Of a stretch of DNA of 64,000 nt, positions 35,801 to 47,935 are shown piece by piece. The notes beneath the pieces are model-generated. The model was not told where the DNA came from. It worked only from the letters and a program-made list of their open reading frames with translations, and searched no databases. The stretch's first letter is position 1; every line of letters begins with the position of its first letter. Source of the stretch: Sphagnum magellanicum (taxonomy: Eukaryota; Streptophyta; Sphagnopsida; Sphagnales; Sphagnaceae); NCBI GenBank assembly GCA_021904315.1, contig CM038913.1, positions 1-64,000 on the forward strand, read 5' to 3'. The position numbers and the translations under genes were made by a program.

Positions 35801-38800
35801 AAGGGCAGTCAATTTGTCAATAGATGTAAGTGATTCCTTGAACTCCGAACACCCTGACAAATCCAAGGATTGAAGGGCAATAAAATTATCAATAGATGTA
35901 GGTAATTCCTTCAACTGCAAGCATTCTAACAAATTCAATGATTGAAGGGCAGTTAATTTGTCAACAGATGTGAGGTATTCCTTCAACTCCAAACACCCTG
36001 TCAAATCCAAAGATTTGAAGGGCAGTCAATTTGTTAACAGATGTGGGTAACTCCTCTAACTCCCAACACCCTGACAAATACAATTTTTTAAGGCTGGTCA
36101 ATTTATCAATAGATGTAGGTAACTCCTTCAATTCGAAGCCCTTTGACAAATTCAATGTTTGAAGGGCAATCAATTTATCAATGGATGTAGGTAACTCCTT
36201 CAACTTCGAACACCTTGACAAATTCAATGATTGAAGGGCAGTTAATTTGTCAATAGATGTAGGTAACTCTTTCAACTTCGAACACCCTGACAAATCCAAT
36301 GATTGAAGGGCAGTCAATTTGTCAATAGATGTAGGTAACTCATTCAACTCCAAACACCCTCACAAATCCAATGATTAAAGGGTAGTCAATTTGTCAATAG
36401 ATGTCGGTAACTCCTTCAACTCCGAAAACCCTTACAAATCTAACTCTTGAGGTGCAATCAATTTGTCAATAGATGTAGGTAACTATTTCAACTCCGGACA
36501 CCCTCACAAATCCAATGATTGAAGGGCAGTCAATTTGTCAATAGATGTAGGTAACTCCTTCAACTCCGAACACCATGACAAATCCAATGATTGAAGGGCA
36601 GTCAATTTGTCAATAGATGTAGGTAACTCCTTCAACTCCGAACACCGTGACAAATTCAATGATTGAAGGGCAGTCAATTTGTCAATAGATGTAGGTAACT
36701 CCTTCAACTCCGAACACCCAGACAAATCCAATGATTGAAGGGCAGTCAATTTGTCAATAGATGTAGGTAACTCCTTCAACTTCGAACACCCTGACAAATT
36801 CAATGATTGAAGGGCAGTCAATTTGTCAATAGATGTAGGTAACTCCTTCAACTCCCAACACCCTCACAAATCCAATGATTGAAGGGTAGTCAATTTGTCA
36901 ATAGATGTAGGTAACTCCTTCAACTCCGAAAACCCTTACAAATCTAACTCTTGAGGTGCAATCAATTTGTCAATAGATGTAGGTAACTCCTTCAACTCCG
37001 AACACCCTAACAAATCCAATCATTGAAGGGCAGTCAATTTGTCAACAAATGTAGGTAACTCCTTCAACTTTGACAACCCTCACAAATCTAACTCTTGAGG
37101 TGCAATCAATTTGTCAATAGATGTAGGTAACTACTTCAACTCCGAACACCCTGACAAATCCAATGATTGAAGGGCAGTCAATTTGTCAATAGATGTAGGT
37201 AACTCCTTCAACTTCGAACACCGTGACAAATTCAATGATTGAAGGGCAGTCAATTTGTCAATAGATGTAGGTAACTCCTTCAACTCCGAACACCCTCATA
37301 AATTCAATGATTGAAGGGCAGTCAATTTGTCAATAGATGTAGGTAACTCCTTCAACTTCGAACACCGTGACAAATTCAATGATTGAAGGGCAGTCAATTT
37401 GTCAATAGATGTAGGTAACTCCTTCAACTCCCAACACCCTCACAAATCCAATGATTGAAGGGTAGTCAATTTGTCAATAGATGAATGTAACTCCTTCAAC
37501 TCCGAAAACCCTTACAAATCTAACTCTTGAGGTGCAATCAATTTGTCAATAGATGTAGGTAACTACTTCAACTTCGAACACCCTCACAAATCCAATGATT
37601 GAAGGGCAGTCAATTTGTCAATAGATGTAGGTAACTCCTTCAATTCCGAACACCATGACAAATTCAAGGATTGAAGGGCAGTCAATTTGTCAATAGATGT
37701 AGGTAACTCCTTCAACTCCGAACACCCTGACAAATCCAACGATTGAAGGGCAGTCAATTTGTCAATAGATGTAAGTAACTCCTTCACCTCCAAACACCCT
37801 GACAAATTCAATGTTTGAAGGGTAGTCAATTTGTCAATAGATGTAGGTAACTCCTTCAATAGGGAGCACGCTGACAAATTCAATGATTGAAGGGTAGTCA
37901 ATTTGTCAATAGATGTAGATAACTCCTTCAACTTCGAACACCCTGACAAATTCAATGATTGAAGGGCAGTCAATTTGTCAATAGATGTAGGTAACTCCTT
38001 CAACTCCGAACACCCTGACAAATTCAATGATTGAAGGGTAGTCAATTTGTCAATAGATGTAGGTAACTCCTTCAACTTCGAACACCATGACAAATGCAAT
38101 GATTGAAGGGCAGTCAATTTGTCAATAGATGTAGGTAACTCCTTCAACTCCGAACACCCTGACAAATCCAATCATTGAAGGGCAGTCAATTTGTCAATAG
38201 ATGTAGGTAACTCCTTCAACTCCGAACACCATGACAAATCCAATGATTGAAGGGCAGTCAATTTGTCAATAGATGTAGATAACTCCTTCAACTCCGGACA
38301 CCCTCACAAATCCAATGATTGAAGGGCAGTCAATTTGTCAATAGATGTACGTAACTCCTTCAACTTCGAACACCGTGACAAATTCAATGATTGAAGGGCA
38401 GTCAATTTGTCAATAGATGTAGGTAACTCCTTCAACTCCGAACACCATGACAAATCCAATGATTGAAGGGCAGTCAATTTGTCAATAGATGTAGATAACT
38501 CCTTCTACTTCGAACACCCTGACAAATTCAATGATTGAAGGGCAATCAATTTGTCAATAGATGTAGGTAACTCCTTCAACTCCGAACACCATAACAAATT
38601 CAATGATTGAAGGGTAGTCAATTTGTCAATAGATGTAGGTAACTCCTTCAACTGCGAACACCCTGACAAATTCAATGATTGAAGGGCAGTCAATTTGTGA
38701 ATAGATGTAGGTAACTCCTTCAACTCCGAACACCCTCACAAATTCAATGATTGAAGGGCAGTTAATTTGTCAATAGATGTAGGTAACTCCTTCAACTCCG

Positions 38801-39167
38801 AACACCCTGACAAATCCAATGATTGAAGGGCAGTCAATTTGTCAATAGATGTAAGTAACTCCTTCTACTTCGAACACCCTGACAAATTCAATGATTGAAG
38901 GGCAATCAATTTGTCAATAGATGTAGGTAACTCCTTCAACTCCGAACACCCTGACAAATCCAATCATTGAAGGGCAGTCAATTTGTCAATAGATGTAGGT
39001 AACTCCTTCAACTCCGAACACCATGACAAATCCAATGATTGAAGGGCAGTCAATTTGTCAATAGATGTAGGTAACTCCTTCTACTTTGAACACCCTGACA
39101 AATTCAATGATTGAAGGGCAGTTAATTTGTCAATAGATGTAGGTAACTCCTTCAACTCCGAACACCA
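32867..39167 (-). pseudogene. Distal, stop-ridden LRR units beyond the HNL stop codon
   Basis: This part is collinear with the coding LRRs but cannot be translated through. Many units carry TTG-TGA in place of TTG-TCA (plus strand CCTCACAAA in place of CCTGACAAA, for example near 36360, 36504, 36856, 37079, 37440, 37580, 38306 and 38726). Three carry TTG-TAA (36431, 36935, 37511). Open stretches of 60-195 codons remain between stops. No C-terminal domain is seen at the far end, which abuts dispersed repeat copy 2. It could be a transcribed 3' untranslated region, a decaying former coding region or a sequence reservoir. Confidence 0.8.
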
Positions 39168-41490
39168 TCACAAATTCAATGATTGAAGGGCAGTCAATTT
39201 GTCAATAGATGTAGGTAACTCCTTCAACTGCGAACACCCTGACAAATTCAATGATTGAAGGGCAGTCAATTTGTCAATAGATGTAGGTAACTCCTTCAAC
39301 TCCGAACACCGTGACAAATTCAATGATTGAAGGGCAGTCAATTTGTCAATAGATGTCGGTAACTCCTTCAACTCCGAACACCCTGACAAATCCAATGATT
39401 GAAGGGCAGTCAATTTGTCAATAGATGTAGGTAACTCCTTCAACTTCGAACACCCTGACAAATTCAATGATGGAAGGGCAGTTAATTTGTCAATAGATGT
39501 AGGTAACTCCTTCAACTCCGAACAACCTAACAAATTCAATGATTGAAGGGCAGTCAATTTGTCAACAGATGAAGGTAACTCCTTCAACTGCGAACACCAT
39601 GACAAATTCAATGATTGAAGGGCAATCAATTTGTCAATAGATGTAGGTAACGCCTTCAACTCCGAACACCATGACAAATCCAATGATTGAAGGGCAGTCA
39701 ATTTGTCAATAGATGTAGGTAACTCCTTCAACTGCAAACACCCTGACAAATTCAATGATTGAAGGGCAGTCAATTTGTCAACAGATGAAGGTAACTCCTT
39801 CAACTCCGAACACCATGACAAATTCAATGATTGAAGGGTAGTCAATTTGTCAATAGATGTAGGTAACGCCTTCAACTCCAAACACCATGACAAATCCAAT
39901 GATGGAAGGGCAGTCAATTTGTCAATAGATGTAGGTAACTCCTTCAACTTCGAACAACCTAACAAATTCAATGATTGAAGGGCAGTCAATTTGTCAACAG
40001 ATGAAGGTAACTCCTTCAACTGCGAACACCATGACAAATTCAATGATTGAAGGGTAGTCAATTTGTCAATAGATGTAGGTAACTCCTTCAACTGCGAACA
40101 CCGTGACAAATCCAATGATGGAAGGGTAGTCAATTTGTCAATAGATGTAGGTAACTCCTCCAACTTCGAACACCCTGACAAATCCAATGATTGAAGGGCA
40201 ATCAATTTGTCAATAGATGTAGGTAACTCCTTCAACTCCGAACACCCTGACAAATCCAATGATTGAAGGGTAGTCAATTTGTCAATAGATGTAGGTAACT
40301 CCTTCAATAGGGAGCACACTGACAAATTCAATGATTGAAGGGCAGTCAATTTGTCAATAGATGTAGGTAACTCCTTCAACTTCGAACACCCTGACAAATT
40401 CAATGATTGAAGGGCAGTCAATTTGTCAATAGATGTAGGTAACTCCTTTAACTTCGAACACCCTGACAAATTCAATGATTGAAGGGCAGTCAATTTGTCA
40501 ATAGATGTAGGTAACTCCTTCAATTCGAAGCCCTTTGACAAATTCAATGTTTGAAGGGCAATCAATTTGTCAATAGATGTAGGTAACTCCTTCAACTTCG
40601 AACACGCTGACAAATGGAATGATTGAAGGGCAGTAAATTTGTCAATAGATGTAGGTAACTCCTTCAACTCCGAACAACCTAACAAATTCAATGATTGAAG
40701 GGCAGTCAATTTGTCAATAGATGTAGGTAACTCCTTCAACTCCGAACACCATGACAAATCCAATGATTGAAGGGCAGTCAATTTGTCAATAGATGTAGGT
40801 AACTCCTTCAACTCCGAACACCCTGACAAATCCAATGATTGAAGGGAAGTCAATTTGTCAATAGATGTAGGTAACTCCTTCAACTTCGAACACCCTGACA
40901 AATTTAATGATTGAAGGGCACTCAATTTGTCAATAGATGTAGGTAACTCCTTCAACTCCGAACATCCAGACAAATTCAATGATTGAAGGGCAGTCAATTT
41001 GTCAATAGATGTAGGTAACTCCTTGAACTTCGAACACCCTAACAAATCCAACTCTTGAAGCGCAATCAAATTGTTAATAGATGTATGTAATTCCTTCAAC
41101 TCCCAACACCTTGACAAATCTAACTCTCGAAGCGCAATCAATTTGTCAATAGATGTAGGTAACTCCTTTAATTGGAAGCACTCTGACAAATTCAATGATT
41201 GAAGGGCAGTCAATTTGTCAATAGATGTAGGTAACTTTTTTAACTCCGAACACCATGATAAATCCAATGATTGAAGGGAAGTCAATTTGTTAATAGTTGT
41301 AGGTAATTCCTTCAACTGCGAACACCCTGACAAATTCAATGATTGAAGGGCAGTCAATTTGTCAATAGATGTAGGTAACTCCTTCAACTGCGAACACCCT
41401 GACAAATTCAATGATTGAAGGGTAGTCAATTTGTTAATAGATGTAGGTAGTACTTTTAGGTTGATGCATCTTGATAAATCAAGAACATGC
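32867..41490 (-). repeat. ~120-unit array of a 72-bp leucine-rich-repeat unit
   Basis: A 72-bp unit repeats head to tail for about 8.6 kb. Each encodes 24 residues of the type LNLSGCSELKELPTSIDKL followed by TALQS. About 32 units (41490-39168) lie in one open frame as the LRR domain of the HNL gene; about 87 more follow the stop codon. Units between about 36.2 and 41.4 kb are nearly identical; those near 33-35 kb are clearly more diverged and partly frameshifted. Higher-order structure is visible: a three-unit (216-bp) block with GTCAACAGATGAAGG at 39561, 39777 and 39993, and 7- and 8-unit blocks (504 and 576 bp) with CTTACAAATCTAACTCTTGA at 36431, 36935 and 37511. Unequal crossing-over or replication slippage is the expected mechanism. 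Confidence 0.95.
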
Positions 41491-44400
41491 AGGTTGGGAC
41501 AATAACCAAAATTCAATGGCATTTTTTTAATTTTGGCTTCTTGCCAATGTATCCATCGCAATTCATATACATATTGGTCATGTAAAAAACCTTCCACAAT
41601 GTTTGATGAGACTTGAGCCATGTCAAACAACCTTAATTTGGGGAGGTGTACATTCTTGAACATCCCTAAAACCAAATTTTCATTTCCTTTCAATGATAAA
41701 CCTTGTATTCTTGAAGCCACCTATCACATGAAAAATTACAACATATGAGTTTACACATATAACATTTAAATTATGTAATAAAATTAATGCGTTTTTTTAA
41801 TATACAAATTTTAAATTATAGATTTTTAAAAAAAATTGATGTAGTGATGATGACCTTTTGTTCATGCAAAATATGTAAATATGTTTTGGGATCCCATATT
41901 CGATTATTTTCCTCTTGTATTGCAAATTTTCGACCCATATCTCGCAATTGGTCATGCATAAATAAATTTCCATCTTCGTTGATTTTTACAAGAGATCTAA
42001 CTTTTAAGTTTTGCAATTCAAGTGTCGAAGTTTCAGAATCCCATATTTGAAGGGCTGTAATTTCTTTCAAATCACCAAAATAACAAGCAATATCCAAAAA
42101 CATATCCTTTTCTGGTTGGGCTAAATCTCTGTAAGAAATCTCCAAGCTTTGCCAAAGCACACAATTTTTACCCCCATCCAAATTTTCCGCTCTTCGTAAT
42201 TTTTCCAAGGCTCCGTTCCAAATTTGCAATCTTGTTTGCATATTGTAGCTTTGTTTCTTGTGCAAAAAACTACCCATGACTTCAAGGCTCAAAGGAAGAC
42301 CGGCACATGCTTCCACAATCTTCTCAAAAATGTTTTCAAAACCTTTTTCCACTTGTTTTATATTGGGAAATGTATGGGATAAAAAAAGTTCCGTTGCTTG
42401 TTTTTTGTTAAGATATGGCACTTCAAATTTTCCATTTGGATCTAGATGACCCTCTAAGACTCCCCAATTTCGACAAGTCACAATTACATCACTTTTTCTA
42501 TTTTTTCCTTGAAAAGTAAGAACTTTTGATAAATCATCGATAAGCTTTTCATCAACATCATCAATGACCACTAACACTTTCTTGGAAATCATGGTCTCCT
42601 TAATACGCTTAAGATCATCACCATTCACAACTTCCACGCCATTTTTTTTCCGGCAACACAAATCTTGTAGAAGTTGTTTTTTCAAATTTTCAATATTTTT
42701 TGATTTCACATCTGCCAAGAAACTAGATTTATCATATTGCTCATGGAACAAATGGTATATCTTTTTGCTCAAAGTTGTCTTTCCAATACCCCCCATTCCA
42801 ACCAAACCAATAATAGATACCTTTTGTAACAATTTATAAGTCTCCTTTGCTTTTTCTTCTAAGCTCACCTCCCATGATGGTAGTGATGGAAGTTGTCGTG
42901 GATTCTGTTGTGATTCATGCAAATCTTATATTAATATTTTGATTGAAAGAAATATATGCCATATAATAATTATTTAAAATACATTAATTTTATTTTTTGT
43001 TAAGAATATATAAATTATAAAAGTCCCATGTTATTACATCATACGTCTTGATGACAATTTAATATCTTATCAACTTAGTATATTTGAAGTGAACACAAAT
43101 CAATGTTATGAATTAACAAAAAAAATTAAATTGAGTTTTTGTCACTTATACGTTCAATGTTAAATTTTACAAAAGTGTTATGAACACAACTTCCCAAGGT
43201 TGTCATGGCATTATTAAGTTCGTCATAACATGACATGCCATTTTGAACATTAACACAACCTAATGTCATATCAAAATAGGATGAACTTAGGTGAACTTAG
43301 GGTTAACTTGAATCAAAACCTTGATAAGGTTGTCAAGGGCAAGGGTTTAATCGGGAAAAAAATCTATGACAAGTGAAACGATGACAAAAAATGGGAAATA
43401 TTCAAGTGATAAAAAATGACAAAAATTTAAGCAACTAAATTTTTTTGGTTTTTTTTTTTACTTCTAGGTGACCAAAAGAATTTTGGTTACCAAATCAATG
43501 GTGAGGATCAACCTTGCCATTGATTGGATGATTGAAAATTAGTCAATGACAATTTAAAGAAAAAACATTTATCATTTAGTAATTAAAAGTTCAATTGAAT
43601 GACCAAAAATTGAAATTCAATAAATAATATATATATTTTTTCCAATCACTTGGTCAAAGAATTAAAAAATGAATGATCATAAAATTTTGGTCACAAAATC
43701 AATGTTGTAGATCAATTCATTGACGATTGAACATTTCAAATAGATTGCTAGTTTTGTTTCTAGTTGTTATTAATTGGTTTTGGTTGCTTTAGTGATTTTT
43801 GGTTGCTAATGAATTGGCAACCAATTTTTTAAAATAATTTTTTTTCCGTCAACCAATTTTGATTGTTTAATCAACAATAAGGTTTATTTCCACCATTGAT
43901 TTTACGATTGAGATTTTAATCCCAAAACAAAAATGACTAACTAATTTCGATTGCTCACCTAATTTTTCGATCATTTGATTCTTTTGGTATTAATTATTGT
44001 TTCAATCATAATTTTTGGGGATGAGCATATCACCTTTTCTTGAAAAAGCATTGGGCATTCGACTTGATAGGTGTGTTAGAATTTCATGTGGATATGACAC
44101 TTGATGCAAAATCAACGTGTCATGTGCACTATGACAACCTATAAAATCTTTAAATTTTCCTTTTCATATAATGACTAACTAAAACTTTTGCATTGAAGTT
44201 GATGTCTCACCTTTAAAAAAATATTTAAACAATCCACCAATTTTGAGTAACTTATGTGCTCCCTTGTAGGTGGCTTGCAAATAGTCAAATGATTTGCGTC
44301 TTCAATTTTGTAATAATTATTACCAGATAATCGTTGGGCTGATGCATGTGGAACAAGAATTTCCTGCACATAGTTTAATGAGAATTGAAAATCAAATACA

Positions 44401-46022
44401 AGCTAAACATATTTTCATTGACTTAAAACAAAATTTTGTCAACATATTTTTTTTTCAATTAAAAAAATGTTATGAAAAGCTTAAAACATAAGGACATACA
44501 CACCAATTTCAAGCACATTCATTTGATTAGCTTCAATTCATCACATTTTTACACAAGGCTTGTGTAAAGATCTAAAAGATAAAATTGCAAAAAATTTGAA
44601 TTTCTACAAAAATATCAATATGCATATTTATTGAAGGTCATTGTATTGAAAAATTACCTCATCTTTGTTAATGGGTTGTCCTTCAACAAAAGCATAAATG
44701 TTAAGATTGTCTTTTGATCGATCAAATTCCACAGAAAGTTGTTCCATTTTTTGATCTAAAACTTGAACATTCTTATGTAAGCTTTGTTGTGGTGCTGAGT
44801 GGGTCTTGTTCAAAAAACCCATTTCCTGGCATATTTGTGCAAAATACATTGAAAATGTTTTTGTCCCACCTTCATGTGGAACACCATAGAAAATTACCCC
44901 AATAAGGTTATCATAAAAATCCTTGGATCTTGGATTCATGGCTAAATCCAAATCAGTTGATGTTTTTTGATTCATGCGTTTTTGGATTTCCACCACTAAA
45001 CTTTTGATGATCAAGCCACCAAAGCTATGACCAACCAATACAATTGGAGCACACCAAAGGTTTTCATAGCTGTAGATGCAAACAATATTTATAATTAGAT
45101 TATGTTTCAATGTCATTCTTGTATTTAAACTCCATTTATGGCATAATATAAGGATATTCAAATCTCATAAAAGGTATAAAATGAAATATATTGAAATATG
45201 TGTTATCAATATTTTCTATTAACATATTATCCCAAATTAAAAAAGAATTTTGCAACCTTGATAACTACTATAAATTACTAATGAAAAATATTACGAAATT
45301 TGAAATCCATTGAAGTATGGAAGGTTATGTTAAACACATGTTTAAACATGCAAAACTTTCAAATATTAGAATTGGGAAGGACATTGTTTCACCTTTGATT
45401 CAGCACCAAACTTTCTACAAGGTTCTTCCCAATATCTGTTACATCACCATTGACCCCAAAAATATTGGTATCATATGAAAGAGAAAGGATTTGGATATTT
45501 TCTCCCATGTCCTCAACCAACCATTCTTTTATCCAAAATGTACGGCGATCCTCTCCATTTATGTGGGTAATTGATGTCCATGTTTCTTTCCACGCATTGG
45601 AAATGTCCTTTCTAGAAACAATGCCGTGAAAAAAAATGATGACCAATTTCGGGTGTGTTAAAATGAAATTCGGATACACAATATGAACTGGACTTATCTG
45701 CAATTGACAAGATGATCAATACAACACAATTTGTAAAACATATCAACTTCTCTTTCATAGCTTTCAACCCTAAAACAATTCATCCATTTAGATCAAAATA
45801 ACATCCTACTTTCTAAATGAAAAAAAAATTGTGGTAAAGTCGAATTCACAATATTATATATATATGATACATTTTCATGTTCATAAAAACTCATTGGCAT
45901 AATTAAAAGCCTCATAAAAAGAAAATTGGAAATAAATAAATCTTGCAAACATCCTAAAAAATTTGAGGTCATAAAGGGTCCAAAATAATTACCTTTGGGT
46001 TTTCCAAATGAAACATTTTCAT
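39168..46022 (-). CDS. HNL immune receptor: alpha/beta-hydrolase, NB-ARC, LRR
   Basis: This is an intracellular NLR-type immune receptor. Minus-strand exons are 46022-45993, 45697-45393, 45069-44658, 44363-44211, 42904-41855 and 41720-39168. All junctions are GT..AG and phase-consistent, giving about 1500 residues. Residues ~11-300 form an alpha/beta-hydrolase domain: LVIIFFHGIVSR, nucleophile elbow VGHSFGG (Ser127), GVIFYGVPHEGG, and a late NHLTICKP with candidate catalytic His274. NB-ARC (about 301-650): P-loop GMGGIGKTT (336-344), kinase-2 KVLVVIDDVD (409-418), RNBS-B VIVTCRNW, GLPL as CAGLPLSLEV, RNBS-D FLDIACYF, and MHD at 616-618. A linker (FDMAQV, ELRWIHWQE) precedes about 32 LRRs of 24 residues. 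The ten-codon first exon (ending MFHLENPK) is inferred from an ATG preceded by an in-frame TAA and a good donor; it is the least certain part. The stop (TGA, 39170-39168) lies inside an LRR, so the C terminus ends abruptly in repeats. Confidence 0.85.
42905..44210 (-). other. Intron 4 of the HNL gene
   Basis: This 1306-bp intron separates the hydrolase exons from the NB-ARC exon. It is AT-rich and, around 43440-43960, contains recurring GACCAAAA / TTTTGGTT and CAATTTT / AAAATTG words in both orientations. That is suggestive of a decayed small inverted-repeat element but not clear enough to call. Confidence 0.6.
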
Positions 46023-47439
46023 TTAAGAAATTTTATATTATTAGAAAAGATTAACAAAATGAGTTCAACTTGAATCCAAACACAAGGAAAAAAAAAGACA
46101 TCACTAAAACCTGTAAAAAATTGAAAATAATAATGATAGATGGAAAATTAAAATTAAGAGCCAAATGACTCAAGGAAGGAGTTCACACATTCAATTGTTT
46201 TCAACATGTTAATAATGACCAAAATCATTTATGTATTGAATAATTTTATGTGTGTATATACTTTCACCAATTCTTATATGGGTGCATGCCCATGTCAATT
46301 AATTGCAAAGGTGTTGGTTTCACATAGACACTAATTCAACTAGTCTACAAAAAAAAAAACAACATATGGGGAAACAAGGAAACTATGAAGAAAGGTGAAC
46401 ACAACCATATGGACAAACCAAAAAGAGCAAAACATGGAATGATGAACTATACAAGATGTAAATAATCTAATTGAAATTCTCATTACAATGTCCCATTTGA
46501 CCAAGTTAATCGTATCCTAGTAGAATGCTAGACCTTGAACCATAGGCCAATAAAGGATTTTGAGCAATATTTCCCATTTCGAATGGTGATTATTTTTCTA
46601 AGCAAAAATAAGTTTATTCCCATTCCTAAAGGTTGTGTGCACGTTTCTTGGCATTGATATTTGGAAAAAAATACTATTGATAATGACTCATTTTTTGATG
46701 TGTGGAAATATGTGAGGGATACTCATTTTGCTATGCTATGACTTAAAAGTGGCAAATATACCTAGCCCACATGTGGCTTATGTTAGCATCTTGCTCCTTA
46801 ATCAAAACATGAAAATTTGACTATAAACTTTAATTAAAATAATTAAGAAAAGGCCATAGATCCATAATTTCCTCTTAGCTTATTTTGGTCAATCAATCTA
46901 TGTTAAAATGATGATTAAATCAATTACCACTTTTGCATATTCATAGAAACTTATCAACAAAATCATATGCCTCACATGTTGAATTTCTAATTTCTAAGGC
47001 ATTACAAGCCTTGGACAATGATCTTCAAAGTTCATAGTGTATTCACACCAAGTTGAACAAGTTTTCCAATACTTTGTTAACAAATGGAATGACATTCCAC
47101 ATATAATACATTAGTTCATGTTAGAGATTTCCCACTACTTATGATGCAAATCAAGTTAAAGTAAAAAATGACAAATGACCTACCTATAAGATGAGCAAGA
47201 TTTTCAATCTAAGATCCAACGTCAAAACAAGTTATTGAAAATTACAAACTAGGAAACAAACAACATGTGGATGAGGGGGTGTACATGTGTGCACAATGGA
47301 AGAACCTCCAAACAAGTTTTGTGCAAACCATCAAACAAGAATCCAAACGTTACCTTCACTCATCATTGTTGGTGAACTATTTAAGGCCAACCAAACCTCA
47401 ATGAGTTCTGAATTTTAATTTCCACAAGGTGGAAAGTGT
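46023..47439. other. Presumed HNL promoter and AT-rich intergenic DNA
   Basis: AT-rich sequence lies upstream of the modelled HNL start. No core promoter motif could be assigned with confidence, and no gene is seen. Confidence 0.4.
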
Positions 47440-47935
47440 GTGATCAAGACAAAGTTTTGTACAAAGAAAGTTCATCATCAGATCAACAAACAACCCCCAT
47501 CCTTTACTTCTTGTTCTTGTTAAAGAGAGATTTGAAGGTAGGTCGATCTCAATAGGTTCTATAGATAATCAGTAAGGTCCAGAAAGTGTGTATTAAAGGA
47601 AAAAAAAATTGTGAAAAGGAAAGCTTATCACAAAACCCTCAAACAACAAACCCTCCCACATCACATCCTTGTTGTTGACGAGGGCCTTGAAGGTTGGTCA
47701 ACCTCATAAGGTTCCAAAACATGCTCAACAAGTTGAAGAGGGCCTTGAAGGTCGGTCAACCTCAAGAGGTTCCGAAACATGTTCAACAAGTTGCAAAGTA
47801 TGGACTAAAGTTTTGTGCAAAGAAAACTTATCACGAAAGCAAACATCTCTCTCCCCCTTCCAGCCCCTCAAATCCTTCCTTTGTCATTGAACAGAGATGA
47901 GAAGGTTTAGGCCAACCTCAACACGTTCTAGAAAT
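47440..47935 (+). repeat. Diverged tandem repeat
   Basis: Phrases recur in order: AAGTTTTGTGCAAAGAAA, TTATCAC, TCAAACAACAAACCC, GAGGGCCTTGAAGGT, GGTCAACCTCA and GGTTCCAAAACATG. The closest pair of units begins GAGGGCCTTGAAGG at about 47679 and 47737 (period about 58). Longer, more diverged units precede and follow. It gives rise to overlapping open frames that are repeat artefacts. Confidence 0.55.

Noticed and set aside
32867-41490. CRISPR-like or centromeric satellite array
   Set aside because: Units are directly adjacent without unique spacers, and they encode LRRs in frame with an NB-ARC exon.
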